Shown in pieces: positions 53,485-62,640 of a stretch of DNA of 64,000 nucleotides. Origin of the DNA: Desulfosarcina alkanivorans (GTDB lineage: Bacteria > Desulfobacterota > Desulfobacteria > Desulfobacterales > Desulfosarcinaceae). Numbering within the stretch: position 1 is the stretch's first letter; every line of letters starts with the position of its first letter. The stretch covers positions 7,172,001 to 7,236,000 of the forward strand of contig NZ_AP021874.1 of assembly GCF_009688945.1 (NCBI RefSeq), read 5' to 3'. The translations under genes were made by a program, and so were the position numbers. The notes under the pieces are model-generated. The model ran no database searches. It had not been told where the DNA came from and worked only from the letters and a program-made list of their open reading frames with translations.

Positions 53485-56400
53485 ATGACAGACAATTCCC
53501 TGATTGAGGATTTTGCAGATGAGGCCCGAGAGCATTTGGAGGAGTTGGAGAGCAGTCTGCTCAGCCTGGAGTCTGATCCGGCCAACCAGGAGTTGTTGAA
53601 TACGATATTTCGCTCGATGCATACGGTCAAGGGAGCATCCGAGTATTTGGGATTTGAACGGATTGCCCGCTTGTCCCATCGGCTGGAGACCCTACTAACG
53701 CTTTTTCGAGACGGCAGCCTGTGCGTGGATAAAGTTGCCGTGGATCTGTTGATCGACGCCCGGGATCGGATCGGCGAACTGGTTTCGCAGGTCGAGTCGT
53801 CAGGCCGGGAGACCGAAGAGGTTGACGACCTGCTGGATCGGGTGGCGGCCATCGTCACCGGATCGACGGCGACGGACAAGGCGGTGGACGATCCAACCGT
53901 CTATGACGGCGAGGCGGACACGGAACTGTTCGATATTTTTCTGGAACAACTGGCTGCAGGTCTCGATCAGCTGATTGAAACGGCCGGCAGGCTTGCCAGG
54001 GGAGAGAATGCGGGCCAGGCGGCCGACGAAATGGCCGACCAGGTGGACCGGCTGGCGTCAACGGCCAATTATATGGGATACGATGCATTGGCGGCGGTCT
54101 ATGACGATGCGGCGGCAGGCATAGAGGCGTTTGCGTCCCGGTCGGCGGTGGCCGGCGCGGACGATATCGACACGTTTTTGCAGTCGAACCTCGTCCCATG
54201 CATCAAGCGCATCCAGGGACTGTTTCCCACGGCAAAGGCGCTGGTTTCGCTGGACACTCGGTTTCCGATAGCGGCGCCGAATGATGGATTGGCAGCGGAA
54301 GACGTTTCCGGGCGGAAGGACGATGCCGAGCTTTCCTCGGTCGGGACCATGCTGGATGACATTGATCCGGCGCTTTCCTTGTTACCGGATGATGGTCATA
54401 CGGTAATTCCGGAGGATGCATCCACGATAACCCCGGCCCAGGCGGAAACGGACAATTCCCTGATCGAGGATTTTGCAGATGAGGCCCGAGAGCATTTGGA
54501 GGAGTTGGAGAGCAGTCTGCTCAGCCTGGAGTCTGATCCGGCCAACCAGGAGTTGTTGAATACGATATTTCGCTCGATGCATACGGTCAAGGGAGCATCC
54601 GAGTATTTGGGATTTGAACGGATTGCCCGCTTGTCCCATCGGCTGGAGACCCTACTAACGCTTTTTCGAGACGGCAGCCTGTGCGTGGATAAAGTTGCCG
54701 TGGATCTGTTGATCGACGCCCGGGATCGGATCGGCGAACTGGTTTCGCAGGTCGAGTCGTCAGGCCGGGAGACCGAAGAGGTTGACGACCTGCTGGATCG
54801 GGTGGCGGCCATCGTCACCGGATCGACGGCGACGGACAAGGCGGTGGACGATCCAACCGTCTATGACGGCGAGGCGGACACGGAACTGTTCGATATTTTT
54901 CTGGAACAACTGGCTGCAGGTCTCGATCAGCTGATTGAAACGGCCGGCAGGCTTGCCAGGGGAGAGAATGCGGGCCAGGCGGCCGACGAAATGGCCGACC
55001 AGGTGGACCGGCTGGCGTCAACGGCCAATTATATGGGATACGATGCATTGGCGGCGGTCTATGACGATGCGGCGGCAGGCATAGAGGCGTTTGCGTCCCG
55101 GTCGGCGGTGGCCGGCGCGGACGATATCGACACGTTTTTGCAGTCGCGCCTCGTCCCATGCATCGAGCGCATCCAGGGACTGTTTCCCAATGAAAAAAAA
55201 CTGGCACTCATCGACACGACCGTTTTTTCTACGACGGTTACAGGTGATGCGTTGCCGGAGCCGGTCAAAGAGACCATGCAGCCGCCTTCTGACGGCATTG
55301 CCCAACTGCTGTCAGGCTTGCCGGCCATGGACGACAGCCAGCGCCAGTCCCTGCTTTCAAAAACACTGGACGAAACCTTCTCATCCATGCGGGCAGGGGA
55401 AGGTGATGCAGACGACATCGCAGGCCCGCCAATCGATGAGGATCCAATAGCCCTTCAGTTTTCATCCGAGGCGGATGGGGCCGATGACCAGTCGCCGGCA
55501 CCGGACGTGGTTTCTGCCATGGACGAAGCGGCATCGACCCTTTTCGACGAATTCGGGCTGGATCGGAACGCCCCCCCGCAAACCGCCATTATCACTCCCG
55601 ATGAGCCAGGCCGGTCCGGGTCGTCCGCTGGCAGTGAGGAAGAGGTTGCGCTGTGGCCCGAGGCCGCCGAATCGTCTGTCCCGGTCCCGGATACTCCCGC
55701 CCAAGATTCTCATGCCCCCTTGCCGGTTATCGATTTTTCGACGCCACCGCAATCCGAGCCGGAGGCTGGCGAGGAGACCCCGTCTGAACCGTTTTCGGCA
55801 CGAAGCGCCATAAGAAAGAGTATCCGTGTCGATGCGGACAAGGTCGACGACCTGATGAATCAGGTTGGGGAACTGGTGGTCAACCGTTCCTCATTTTCGC
55901 AGCTGTTCGATGAAATGCGGGAGGTGGCCCAATACCTCCAACATCGGTTTTCCATGGACAAGGCGGACCAGCGCCTGGTATCGGGCCTCACTGCCCGCCT
56001 CAATGACGCCACCACCGTGTTGGGAAGAGTTACCAGCGAACTCCAGGAACAGGTCATGAAGGTGCGCATGCTGCCCATCTCCCGACTTTTCAACCGCTAT
56101 CCGAGGCTGGTTCACGATTTGCTCAAGGATTCGGAGAAAAAGATTCAGCTCCAGTTTCGTGGCGAGGAAACCGAACTGGACCGGATGGTCATCGAGCAAC
56201 TGGCCGACCCCATGATCCATATCATCCGCAATGCCGTGGATCACGGCATCGAAACGTGCGGCGATCGGAAACGAAGCGGAAAGCCGGAAAGTGGCGCGTT
56301 GTTGCTTGAGGCCTATCATGAAGGAAGCAATGTGGTCATCGAGGTAACCGATGACGGTAAAGGCATTGACCTGTCACGTATCCGCCAGAAGGCGGTGGAA

Positions 56401-57081
56401 AAAGACCTGGCCGATCGTGAGACGTTGGAACGGATGGACCAGCAGAATTTGATCGACATGATCATGCTTCCCGGTTTCTCAACTTCAGATCAGATTACCC
56501 ATACGTCCGGGCGCGGTGTGGGAATGGATGTCGTCAAACGTAACATCGAAAAAATAAATGGGACCCTGGTTGTCGAGACACGGCAGGATGTGGGCACCCG
56601 TGTCCGGATCAAGATCCCCCTGACCCTCGCCATCATTCCGGCGCTGATGATCCGCTGCGGGGGCAGCCACTTCACGCTGCCTTTGAGTGCCGTGCAGGAA
56701 ACCCTTCGCATTGATCCGGGTGAGATTTTCACCGTTGACGGCAGCGAAGTGATGCATCTGCATGAAGAACCCCTGCCGCTGGTCCGGTTGACCGACCTGC
56801 TGAATATGCAGGTGCCGCGGTCCCCTGCGATTGATGAACGGCTTTTCGTGGTGGTGGTCAAATCCGCCGCTGGCCGGACGGGCTTTGTTGTTGATACGTT
56901 GCTGGGTCGCCAGGAAGTGGTGATCAAACCCCTGGAAGACTACCTCCAGGAAAACAGCGGATTTTCGGGGGCGACGATTTTAGGTGACGGTGGAATTTCT
57001 CTGATTCTCAATGTTGACGAACTCGTGGTCATGGCCAGGCAACGGGAGGCCGAAAGGAAACTGGCCGCCGTCGTGCTGTGA
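53485..57081 (+). CDS. cheA: CheA histidine kinase with duplicated phosphotransfer modules
   Basis: 1198 residues, almost twice the usual length. Residues 3-248 and 323-568 are near-identical copies. Each begins with an HPt domain with the phosphorylated histidine (H46 and H366, in MHTVKGASEYLGF) and ends with a second HPt-like helical segment lacking the histidine (DRLASTANYMGYDAL). A long acidic linker follows. The core from about residue 772 has the dimerisation domain, N box RNAVDHG, G1 DDGKGID, G2 GRGVGMDVV, and a CheW-like P5 domain. Kinase residues appear intact. ATG follows AAGAAGGAGTATTTC. Confidence 0.92.
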   Translation: MTDNSLIEDFADEAREHLEELESSLLSLESDPANQELLNTIFRSMHTVKGASEYLGFERIARLSHRLETLLTLFRDGSLCVDKVAVDLLIDARDRIGELVSQVESSGRETEEVDDLLDRVAAIVTGSTATDKAVDDPTVYDGEADTELFDIFLEQLAAGLDQLIETAGRLARGENAGQAADEMADQVDRLASTANYMGYDALAAVYDDAAAGIEAFASRSAVAGADDIDTFLQSNLVPCIKRIQGLFPTAKALVSLDTRFPIAAPNDGLAAEDVSGRKDDAELSSVGTMLDDIDPALSLLPDDGHTVIPEDASTITPAQAETDNSLIEDFADEAREHLEELESSLLSLESDPANQELLNTIFRSMHTVKGASEYLGFERIARLSHRLETLLTLFRDGSLCVDKVAVDLLIDARDRIGELVSQVESSGRETEEVDDLLDRVAAIVTGSTATDKAVDDPTVYDGEADTELFDIFLEQLAAGLDQLIETAGRLARGENAGQAADEMADQVDRLASTANYMGYDALAAVYDDAAAGIEAFASRSAVAGADDIDTFLQSRLVPCIERIQGLFPNEKKLALIDTTVFSTTVTGDALPEPVKETMQPPSDGIAQLLSGLPAMDDSQRQSLLSKTLDETFSSMRAGEGDADDIAGPPIDEDPIALQFSSEADGADDQSPAPDVVSAMDEAASTLFDEFGLDRNAPPQTAIITPDEPGRSGSSAGSEEEVALWPEAAESSVPVPDTPAQDSHAPLPVIDFSTPPQSEPEAGEETPSEPFSARSAIRKSIRVDADKVDDLMNQVGELVVNRSSFSQLFDEMREVAQYLQHRFSMDKADQRLVSGLTARLNDATTVLGRVTSELQEQVMKVRMLPISRLFNRYPRLVHDLLKDSEKKIQLQFRGEETELDRMVIEQLADPMIHIIRNAVDHGIETCGDRKRSGKPESGALLLEAYHEGSNVVIEVTDDGKGIDLSRIRQKAVEKDLADRETLERMDQQNLIDMIMLPGFSTSDQITHTSGRGVGMDVVKRNIEKINGTLVVETRQDVGTRVRIKIPLTLAIIPALMIRCGGSHFTLPLSAVQETLRIDPGEIFTVDGSEVMHLHEEPLPLVRLTDLLNMQVPRSPAIDERLFVVVVKSAAGRTGFVVDTLLGRQEVVIKPLEDYLQENSGFSGATILGDGGISLILNVDELVVMARQREAERKLAAVVL
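53490..54229 (+). repeat. first copy of internal cheA duplication
   Basis: Paired with 54450-55189 at an offset of exactly 960 bases (320 codons). The stretch 53506-54186 (681 bases) is identical to 54466-55146. Differences are one base at 53505 and a few after 54186. The unique linker 54230-54449 separates the copies. Confidence 0.93.
54450..55189 (+). repeat. second copy of internal cheA duplication
   Basis: Second unit of the 960-base-period repeat described at 53490. Silent positions are also identical across 681 bases, so the duplication is recent or maintained by gene conversion. After 55189 the two sequences differ fully. Confidence 0.93.
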
Positions 57082-57210
57082 CCGGTCAACGACAAGTTGT
57101 TTCATGCTGCATTCAAGATGATACCGGTACGGGGGGCACCTTAAGGAAACTGCCAGCAGCGGGTGCACCTGCCTGCGGGGTGTTATCAGGAATGGATTGA
57201 CACGCGGAAC

Positions 57211-58704
57211 ATGGAAACCAAAGACGACACTTCTTACAATCATCTTCCTGACGCGGATTGCGGGTTTGCCGGGACGTTAAAGAACATTCAACTCAACGAC
57301 CTGATACAGATGTGCTGCCTGTCGGGTTCAAGCCTCTGCATGCGGGTAACCAAGGGTGAGCGGCAGGGAACGATTTTTATTGTCGACGGTGAGATCGTTC
57401 ATGCCGCCTGCGTGGACATGGTGGGAGAGGAAGCCTTTTACCGGATATTGGGGTGGGAAACCGGAAGCTTCGAATCCATCGAAGTTTCAACCACACCACC
57501 GCGGACAATCGATAGCAATTATCATTTTTTGATTATGGAAGCGGCCCGGCGTGTCGACGAAAAAGCCGTGCTCGGCCAGGATTCGGCTACCGCCGTGCCA
57601 TGTCCATCAGAAACGGCTGCCGATGAGCGGCTTCGGGTGCTTATCGTCGACGACTCACCCATGATGCGCAAAATTCTGTCCAGCATGTTGACAACCAGTA
57701 AACATGTCAAGGTGGTGGGCATGGCCGGCAACGGCAAGGAGGCGATTTCACTGATCGATGAGCTGTCCCCGGATCTGGTGACGCTGGATGTGAATATGCC
57801 GGTGATGGACGGCACCAGCACAATCAAACATATCATGATCAAAAAACCATGTCCGGTGGTGATCACATCCAACCCCGGGGATGGATCTTCGAAAACGATT
57901 TTCAATTTTCTTGAACTGGGTGCTGTGGATTTCATGAGCAAGCCCACCAAGAACCAGGATATTCTCGTACAACAGAAAAAAATAATTGAGCGGGTAAGGG
58001 TTGCCGCCACGGCCAAAGTGGCCAATTTCAGGATTTCGCGGATTCCCAGGCCACAGACTGACAATCTTACCCTGAAAGCGGCCGGCATGGCATGCCGGCG
58101 TCTGGTGATCGTGATTTCCGGGCCCGGGGGACACCCGGAGCAGATGGGCCTGTTGCCCGGGCTGGTTTCGGCGATGGCCAGCCTTGACGGCGCCGTCGTG
58201 GCCCTTCAGAGTCTTCCGCCATCCTTTCGGGAGACCTTCGCCCGATATTTATTCGAACGATGTGGATGCCCGGCATCACCGATCGAGCAGAAAACCCCGC
58301 TTTCTGCAGGGCATTGTTATGTCGGTATTCACGGCTGCCCCCTGGTCATCTCCATGGATGGCAGCCGGCCGGTCATCGCGCCAGCTGCAACTGAAAACGA
58401 AGTGATTCATGTGGATCGGGTCCTGTCGACTGCCGCATCGGTGTTCGGAGACCGCGTGACGATTGTGTTGTTGTCCGGGGCGGACACGGGCAGCCACTCA
58501 GGTCTGCAGGCGGTGCACGACCATGGCGGGCGGATCATTTTGCGCAAACGGGATTCGGGCATGGTTGCCGCGCCCCTCGATAAGGTTGTTGCGGCCGGCC
58601 TTGCCGATACGGAAGTGGCCCTCTCCCGCCTGTCGGAAACGATTTTAAACGGGTTTGAGCTTGGAAACGAACTCAATCCCCGGCCTGTCACCCGAGGAAA
58701 ATAA
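57211..58704 (+). CDS. DUF4388-receiver-CheB-like protein with degenerate active site
   Basis: 497 residues from ATG 57211 (a GTG at 57163 is also in frame; neither has a strong ribosome site). The N-terminal DUF4388 domain (FAGTLKNIQLNDLIQMCCLS, GTIFIVDGEIVHA) is followed by a receiver with DLVTLDVNMPVMDG and SKPT, closely similar to that of 51271. The C-terminal domain has the CheB methylesterase shape but lacks the triad: GxSTGG is ISGPGGHP, QHMPP is QSLPP, and GMGxDG is GADTGSHSG. It should be catalytically dead. DUF4388 is found in gliding and signalling proteins, so a phospho-dependent scaffold is a fair guess. Confidence 0.78.
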   Translation: METKDDTSYNHLPDADCGFAGTLKNIQLNDLIQMCCLSGSSLCMRVTKGERQGTIFIVDGEIVHAACVDMVGEEAFYRILGWETGSFESIEVSTTPPRTIDSNYHFLIMEAARRVDEKAVLGQDSATAVPCPSETAADERLRVLIVDDSPMMRKILSSMLTTSKHVKVVGMAGNGKEAISLIDELSPDLVTLDVNMPVMDGTSTIKHIMIKKPCPVVITSNPGDGSSKTIFNFLELGAVDFMSKPTKNQDILVQQKKIIERVRVAATAKVANFRISRIPRPQTDNLTLKAAGMACRRLVIVISGPGGHPEQMGLLPGLVSAMASLDGAVVALQSLPPSFRETFARYLFERCGCPASPIEQKTPLSAGHCYVGIHGCPLVISMDGSRPVIAPAATENEVIHVDRVLSTAASVFGDRVTIVLLSGADTGSHSGLQAVHDHGGRIILRKRDSGMVAAPLDKVVAAGLADTEVALSRLSETILNGFELGNELNPRPVTRGK

Positions 58705-58707
58705 TCC

Positions 58708-59661
58708 ATGATTATCGTATGCCAGAAATGCAAAACCCGGTTTCATCTTGATGACGAGGCAACTGATAAGCCCTCCTTCGTGGCGCGATGCACGGTCTGT
58801 GGCCATCTTTTTTCCGCTTACAAACCGAAACGGGTTCAGGAAATTGCGTTCATCGATCTCGAACGCGCTCGTCGGGATGAGGCCAACGACCATGTGATCA
58901 CCATAGGCAACCGAAAAGGCGGGGTTGCAAAAACCACGACCTGTTTCAACCTCGGTGTTTCACTTGCCCTGAACAATAAAAAAGTGCTGCTGGTGGATTT
59001 CGATGCCCAGGCCAACCTGACCCTTTCACTGGGTCTCAAGCAACAGCCTACGTTTTACGATGCCCAGAAAGCATTCGGCAGGCCCCTGGACGATTTCATC
59101 ACTGCAACGCCATATCCCAACCTCTGGCTGCTGCCGTCCGGGCGGAACATGGTGATGCTCAATAAATTGTATTTCGGAGCGCAGCATTTTGAATATATGC
59201 TGAAAGACCGGCTCAATGGCATCAAGGATCAATTTGATTTCATTCTGATCGACACCCCCCCCGCCATTGAATTCTATACGTTAAATGCCCTTACGGCATC
59301 CAACCGGGTGGTGATACCCTGCCAGTGTGATTATCTTTCAACCCACGGGGTGGACCAGGTGCTGCGCCTGATCGCCCTGATCCGAAAACGATCCAACCCT
59401 CAGATTCGTTCCCGCATCCTGTTTACCATGCTGGATCGGAACAGCCACTCGTCGCGGCTGATTTTTTCCAAAATCAAGGACCTTTATGCGGGAGAGACCT
59501 TCGATACGGTTGTAGAAATGGATGGCGCCCTCAAAGAAGCTCAGATACTGAGCATGCCCGCCATTCACTACAACCAGCAAAGTGTTGCCGGCGCCCAGTA
59601 TCTCGGACTGGCCAAGGAGATTATCGCCAACCCGCATGATCCGATCCCATCCTCGTCATGA
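58708..59661 (+). CDS. ParA/MinD-like ATPase with N-terminal zinc ribbon
   Basis: 317 residues. The first 40 form a MJ0042-type zinc ribbon (CQKCK...CTVCGHLF) like that of the CheB-like protein at 51271. Next is a ParA/Soj ATPase with deviant Walker A GNRKGGVAKTTT, VDFDAQANLTLSLGL and LIDTPPA. ParA homologues in chemotaxis operons position arrays or segregate them at division. No parB gene is nearby, which supports that role over chromosome partition. GAGGAAAA precedes the ATG, 3 bases after the previous stop; the next gene overlaps by 4 bases. Confidence 0.85.
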   Translation: MIIVCQKCKTRFHLDDEATDKPSFVARCTVCGHLFSAYKPKRVQEIAFIDLERARRDEANDHVITIGNRKGGVAKTTTCFNLGVSLALNNKKVLLVDFDAQANLTLSLGLKQQPTFYDAQKAFGRPLDDFITATPYPNLWLLPSGRNMVMLNKLYFGAQHFEYMLKDRLNGIKDQFDFILIDTPPAIEFYTLNALTASNRVVIPCQCDYLSTHGVDQVLRLIALIRKRSNPQIRSRILFTMLDRNSHSSRLIFSKIKDLYAGETFDTVVEMDGALKEAQILSMPAIHYNQQSVAGAQYLGLAKEIIANPHDPIPSSS

Positions 59662-60281
59662 GTAATCCCAATGGCTATTCGATCCAGCGGACCATGATTA
59701 TCTACATTCTGTTAATCGGGTTCGCTGCGCTGCTGGTTTCTTCTGAATTTGTTATGGATACCCATTCGACCGCACTCAAGCGGGAGCTGACCCACAATTT
59801 CGAACGCTATACCAGCGGGGAACTGGCACAGGATCAGGTTTACGAGCCCCTGGTGAGGATCCGCAACAAGGCCATGATGATGGTGGGCGTGATTCTGGCA
59901 GTGGTGGTTATCGTGTTGACCATGTTCATCAAAACCATTACCGAACCCCTGCAGCATATGGTGGAGGTGTCCAAGGCCATTTCCGCCGGAGACCTGAGCC
60001 GCGCAACGGGGGTCGAAACCAGAAACGAGCTCTCCCAACTGTCCGCCGGAATCGACGACATGTCCACCAATCTGCAGGAGATTATCATGCTATCCCGGTC
60101 GGTATGCGATTCCGCCGGGCGGGTCACGGCCAGCACCATGGGGATGATGAGAAAAGAACAGTTGACCGACGGTGGTTCGGAGGCGATGAGGCATCAGCTT
60201 TCGCGGCTGGAATCCGAACTGGACATGCTCAAGCAGGTCATCGAGTTTTTTAAACTTTATTCGGTGGATGGCCAGGCATGA
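59658..60281 (+). CDS. membrane HAMP-domain protein without output domain
   Basis: 207 residues with two membrane helices (MIIYILLIGFAALLVSSEF and MMMVGVILAVVVIVLTMFI) around a short periplasmic loop, then a HAMP domain (PLQHMVEVSKAISAGDLS) and a coiled-coil C-terminus. It lacks MCP, kinase or cyclase domains, so it may modulate or anchor the array. ATGA overlap with ParA upstream and with the exporter downstream shows tight coupling. Confidence 0.75.
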   Translation: MSNPNGYSIQRTMIIYILLIGFAALLVSSEFVMDTHSTALKRELTHNFERYTSGELAQDQVYEPLVRIRNKAMMMVGVILAVVVIVLTMFIKTITEPLQHMVEVSKAISAGDLSRATGVETRNELSQLSAGIDDMSTNLQEIIMLSRSVCDSAGRVTASTMGMMRKEQLTDGGSEAMRHQLSRLESELDMLKQVIEFFKLYSVDGQA

Positions 60282-61039
60282 CCGGAATAACGCTTCTGGC
60301 TTTACCGGCGGGGGTGGTCATCGCCTCACTGGCATCGGCCGTCGGCATCGGCGGCGGTATCCTGTGGATGCCCTTTTTTATAATTTTCTTGAAGCTTCCA
60401 CCGGAGACTGCGGTGGTTACCTCCCTGCTGGTTCAGACCGCGGGGATGGGATCGGGCAGTGCCGCCTTTATCAGGAAGCAAACCGCCGATCTTCACCTGT
60501 CCGGTTTCTTTTTGCTGCTGACCCTTCCCGGACTCGCCATCGGCGCCCTGCTGACCCGTTTGCTGTCATCGGCCAACCTCGAATTGGCCTTGGGGATTTT
60601 TACCCTGACCACCGCCTTTCTTTTTGTCTCCGCGAACCAGAAATACACCGATACGGGCCATGATCGGATACCGGTGAAGCGCGCCCGACGCTACGGCTGG
60701 CTCGTGTCGGTCATGGCCGTGGCCAGCGGCATGCTGAGCGTCAGTATCGGCGAGTGGCTGGTGCCGCTCATGCGCAGCCGGTTAAAACTGCGAATGCGGG
60801 TGGCCGTCGCCACCAGCATCGTCACTATTTTCGGAACCTGTATTGTCGGTTCCGTTTTCCATGGACTGCTGGGGTCGTCGGTCGATCTGGCGGCATTGCT
60901 TGGGGCCGTTCCCGGTGTCATTATCGGCGGGCAGGTCGGTCCGTGGTTTACAGAGAAAATCAATGAAAGAATGCTCAAGGAAGTATTTATCTTCCTGCTC
61001 ACGCTCATCGGCATTCATCTGATTTACAACAGCTATTGA
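60278..61039 (+). CDS. TauE/SafE-family (DUF81) membrane transporter
   Basis: 253 residues with about seven to eight hydrophobic segments. The duplicated DUF81 motif is visible (SAVGIGGGILWMPFF and GAVPGVIIGGQVGPW). The family includes exporters of sulfite, sulfoacetate and related anions. ATGA overlap with the HAMP gene. It is followed by an ABC transporter of the sulfonate/nitrate type, so a link to sulfur-compound flux is possible. Confidence 0.82.
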   Translation: MTGITLLALPAGVVIASLASAVGIGGGILWMPFFIIFLKLPPETAVVTSLLVQTAGMGSGSAAFIRKQTADLHLSGFFLLLTLPGLAIGALLTRLLSSANLELALGIFTLTTAFLFVSANQKYTDTGHDRIPVKRARRYGWLVSVMAVASGMLSVSIGEWLVPLMRSRLKLRMRVAVATSIVTIFGTCIVGSVFHGLLGSSVDLAALLGAVPGVIIGGQVGPWFTEKINERMLKEVFIFLLTLIGIHLIYNSY

Positions 61040-61048
61040 CGTGTATCC

Positions 61049-61831
61049 ATGTTTTTGAAAAAAGGAGAAAGAAAACCATACACGTACCTGATGCCGTTCC
61101 TGGGATTTTTTGTCCTGCTGCTGGTCTGGGATGTGTTGGCCCGGTTCAGCGGCTGGAGCCGGCAGGTGTTTCCCGGGCCCGTCATCGTTCTCGGGAGCAT
61201 GGGAGAACTGCTGGCCGACGGCACACTGGTCCGCCACACGGTGGCCAGCCTTTTCAGGGTTACCGTAGGATTCTACCTTGCCGCTATTCTGGGGATTCCC
61301 CTCGGGATCGCCCTGGGCATGATGAGAAATGCCAGGCCCCTGATCAACCCGCTGATTCAATTCCTGCGGCCCATTTCACCGCTGGCCTGGATTCCCCTGG
61401 CCATGCTATGGTTCGGCATCGGCGATCCACCAGCCATTTTTTTGATTTTTCTGTCCAGCTTTTTCCCCCTCGTGGTTTCCACTACCATTGCCGTTGACGG
61501 CATCAATCCGACTTATTTTCATGTGGCGGCCAATTTTAATTTTTCGAGAGTGGAAACGATTGTCCGGCTGGTGGTCCCGGCAATTGTCCCGGAGGTGGTG
61601 ACTGCACTCAGAATGACGGTGACCATTTCATGGCTGGTGGTCGTTGCCGCAGAGATGATTGCCGTACAGTCCGGCCTGGGCTTCTTAATCCTGGATTCAC
61701 GAAACGCCCTGCGGATGGACTACGTCATGGACGGCATGATCGTTATCGGGCTGGTAGGGCTGGCCCTTGATTATCTGATGCGCCAACTGGGCTCGCTCGA
61801 AGCGGCCAGGTGGCGTCAGATGACACATTAA
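61049..61831 (+). CDS. ABC transporter permease, SsuC/TauC type
   Basis: 260-residue inner-membrane permease with six helices. The binding-protein-dependent coupling loop is in the segment NFNFSRVETIVRLVVPAIVP, and GIPLGIALGMM and SPLAWIPLAMLWFGIGD are typical for the nitrate/sulfonate/taurine group. It begins 9 bases after the exporter. The substrate could be a sulfonate, nitrate, bicarbonate or a pyrimidine precursor. Confidence 0.85.
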   Translation: MFLKKGERKPYTYLMPFLGFFVLLLVWDVLARFSGWSRQVFPGPVIVLGSMGELLADGTLVRHTVASLFRVTVGFYLAAILGIPLGIALGMMRNARPLINPLIQFLRPISPLAWIPLAMLWFGIGDPPAIFLIFLSSFFPLVVSTTIAVDGINPTYFHVAANFNFSRVETIVRLVVPAIVPEVVTALRMTVTISWLVVVAAEMIAVQSGLGFLILDSRNALRMDYVMDGMIVIGLVGLALDYLMRQLGSLEAARWRQMTH

Positions 61832-61842
61832 GGAGCGGGCAG

Positions 61843-62640
61843 GTGGGCAGTATACTCATTGATCAACTCAGTAAAACCTACGCCAATCGACGGAAAGTCC
61901 CTCGCGGTGAAGAAGATGCCATTTTGTGCAAAGGGGACCGGATCAGCGTTCTGCTGGATATCGACCTGGACATCCGGGACGGTGAAATGGTTTGTTTTCT
62001 CGGTCCTTCGGGATGTGGGAAATCAACTTTGCTGAGGATTATCGCCGGCTTTGAGGCGCCCTCCGAAGGGCACGTGAATATCAACGGTCAGCCGGTCACA
62101 GGGCCTTCTGCCGACCACATTTTCGTATTCCAGCACAGCGGCCTCTTCCCCTGGATGACGGTTTCCGAGAATGTCGGCCTGGGGCTGCGCCACTTGAAAA
62201 GCCATCGGGACAGGCAGGAACAGGTCCAAGAATTTATCGATATGGTGGAACTGGATGGCTTTGAACAACATTATCCCCGGCAGTTGTCCGGCGGCATGCA
62301 GCGCCGTGCTGAATTGGCCCGGGCGCTTGCCGTGAACCCGGATATTATGATTATGGATGAGCCCTTCAGCGGGCTTGATTTTCTCACGCATATGAAGATG
62401 AGAGAAGAAGTGGTCAACATGCATGCGTTCATCCGAAAGACGATTCTACTGGTGACCCATAATATCGATGACGCATTGATCATGGGCGACCGGATCGTCA
62501 TATTGGGGAATTGCCCCACCCGGGTGGTCATGGATCGGACCTTGGATTTTCCTCGCCCCCGCGATTTTGAGAAGTCACCTGATTTAAGCAGGTTGAGAAG
62601 CGAACTGTTCCTTTTGCTGGGAGTCAACTATGCCGTTTAA
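61843..62640 (+). CDS. ABC transporter ATPase, SsuB/TauB type
   Basis: 265 residues from GTG 61843, chosen because AAGGAGCGGGCAG precedes it just after the permease stop; a GTG at 61810 is also in frame. Walker A GPSGCGKST, Q-loop VFQHSGLFPWMTV, signature LSGGMQRRAELARALA, and Walker B IMIMDEPFSGLD are all intact. It energises the transporter formed with 61049 and 62630. Overlap of 11 bases with the next gene. Confidence 0.87.
   Translation: MGSILIDQLSKTYANRRKVPRGEEDAILCKGDRISVLLDIDLDIRDGEMVCFLGPSGCGKSTLLRIIAGFEAPSEGHVNINGQPVTGPSADHIFVFQHSGLFPWMTVSENVGLGLRHLKSHRDRQEQVQEFIDMVELDGFEQHYPRQLSGGMQRRAELARALAVNPDIMIMDEPFSGLDFLTHMKMREEVVNMHAFIRKTILLVTHNIDDALIMGDRIVILGNCPTRVVMDRTLDFPRPRDFEKSPDLSRLRSELFLLLGVNYAV

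Noticed and set aside
53490..55189. cheA duplication as an assembly error
   Set aside because: The copies are separated and flanked by different unique sequences and differ at several bases near their ends, so collapse or repeat expansion is less likely, though long reads should confirm.
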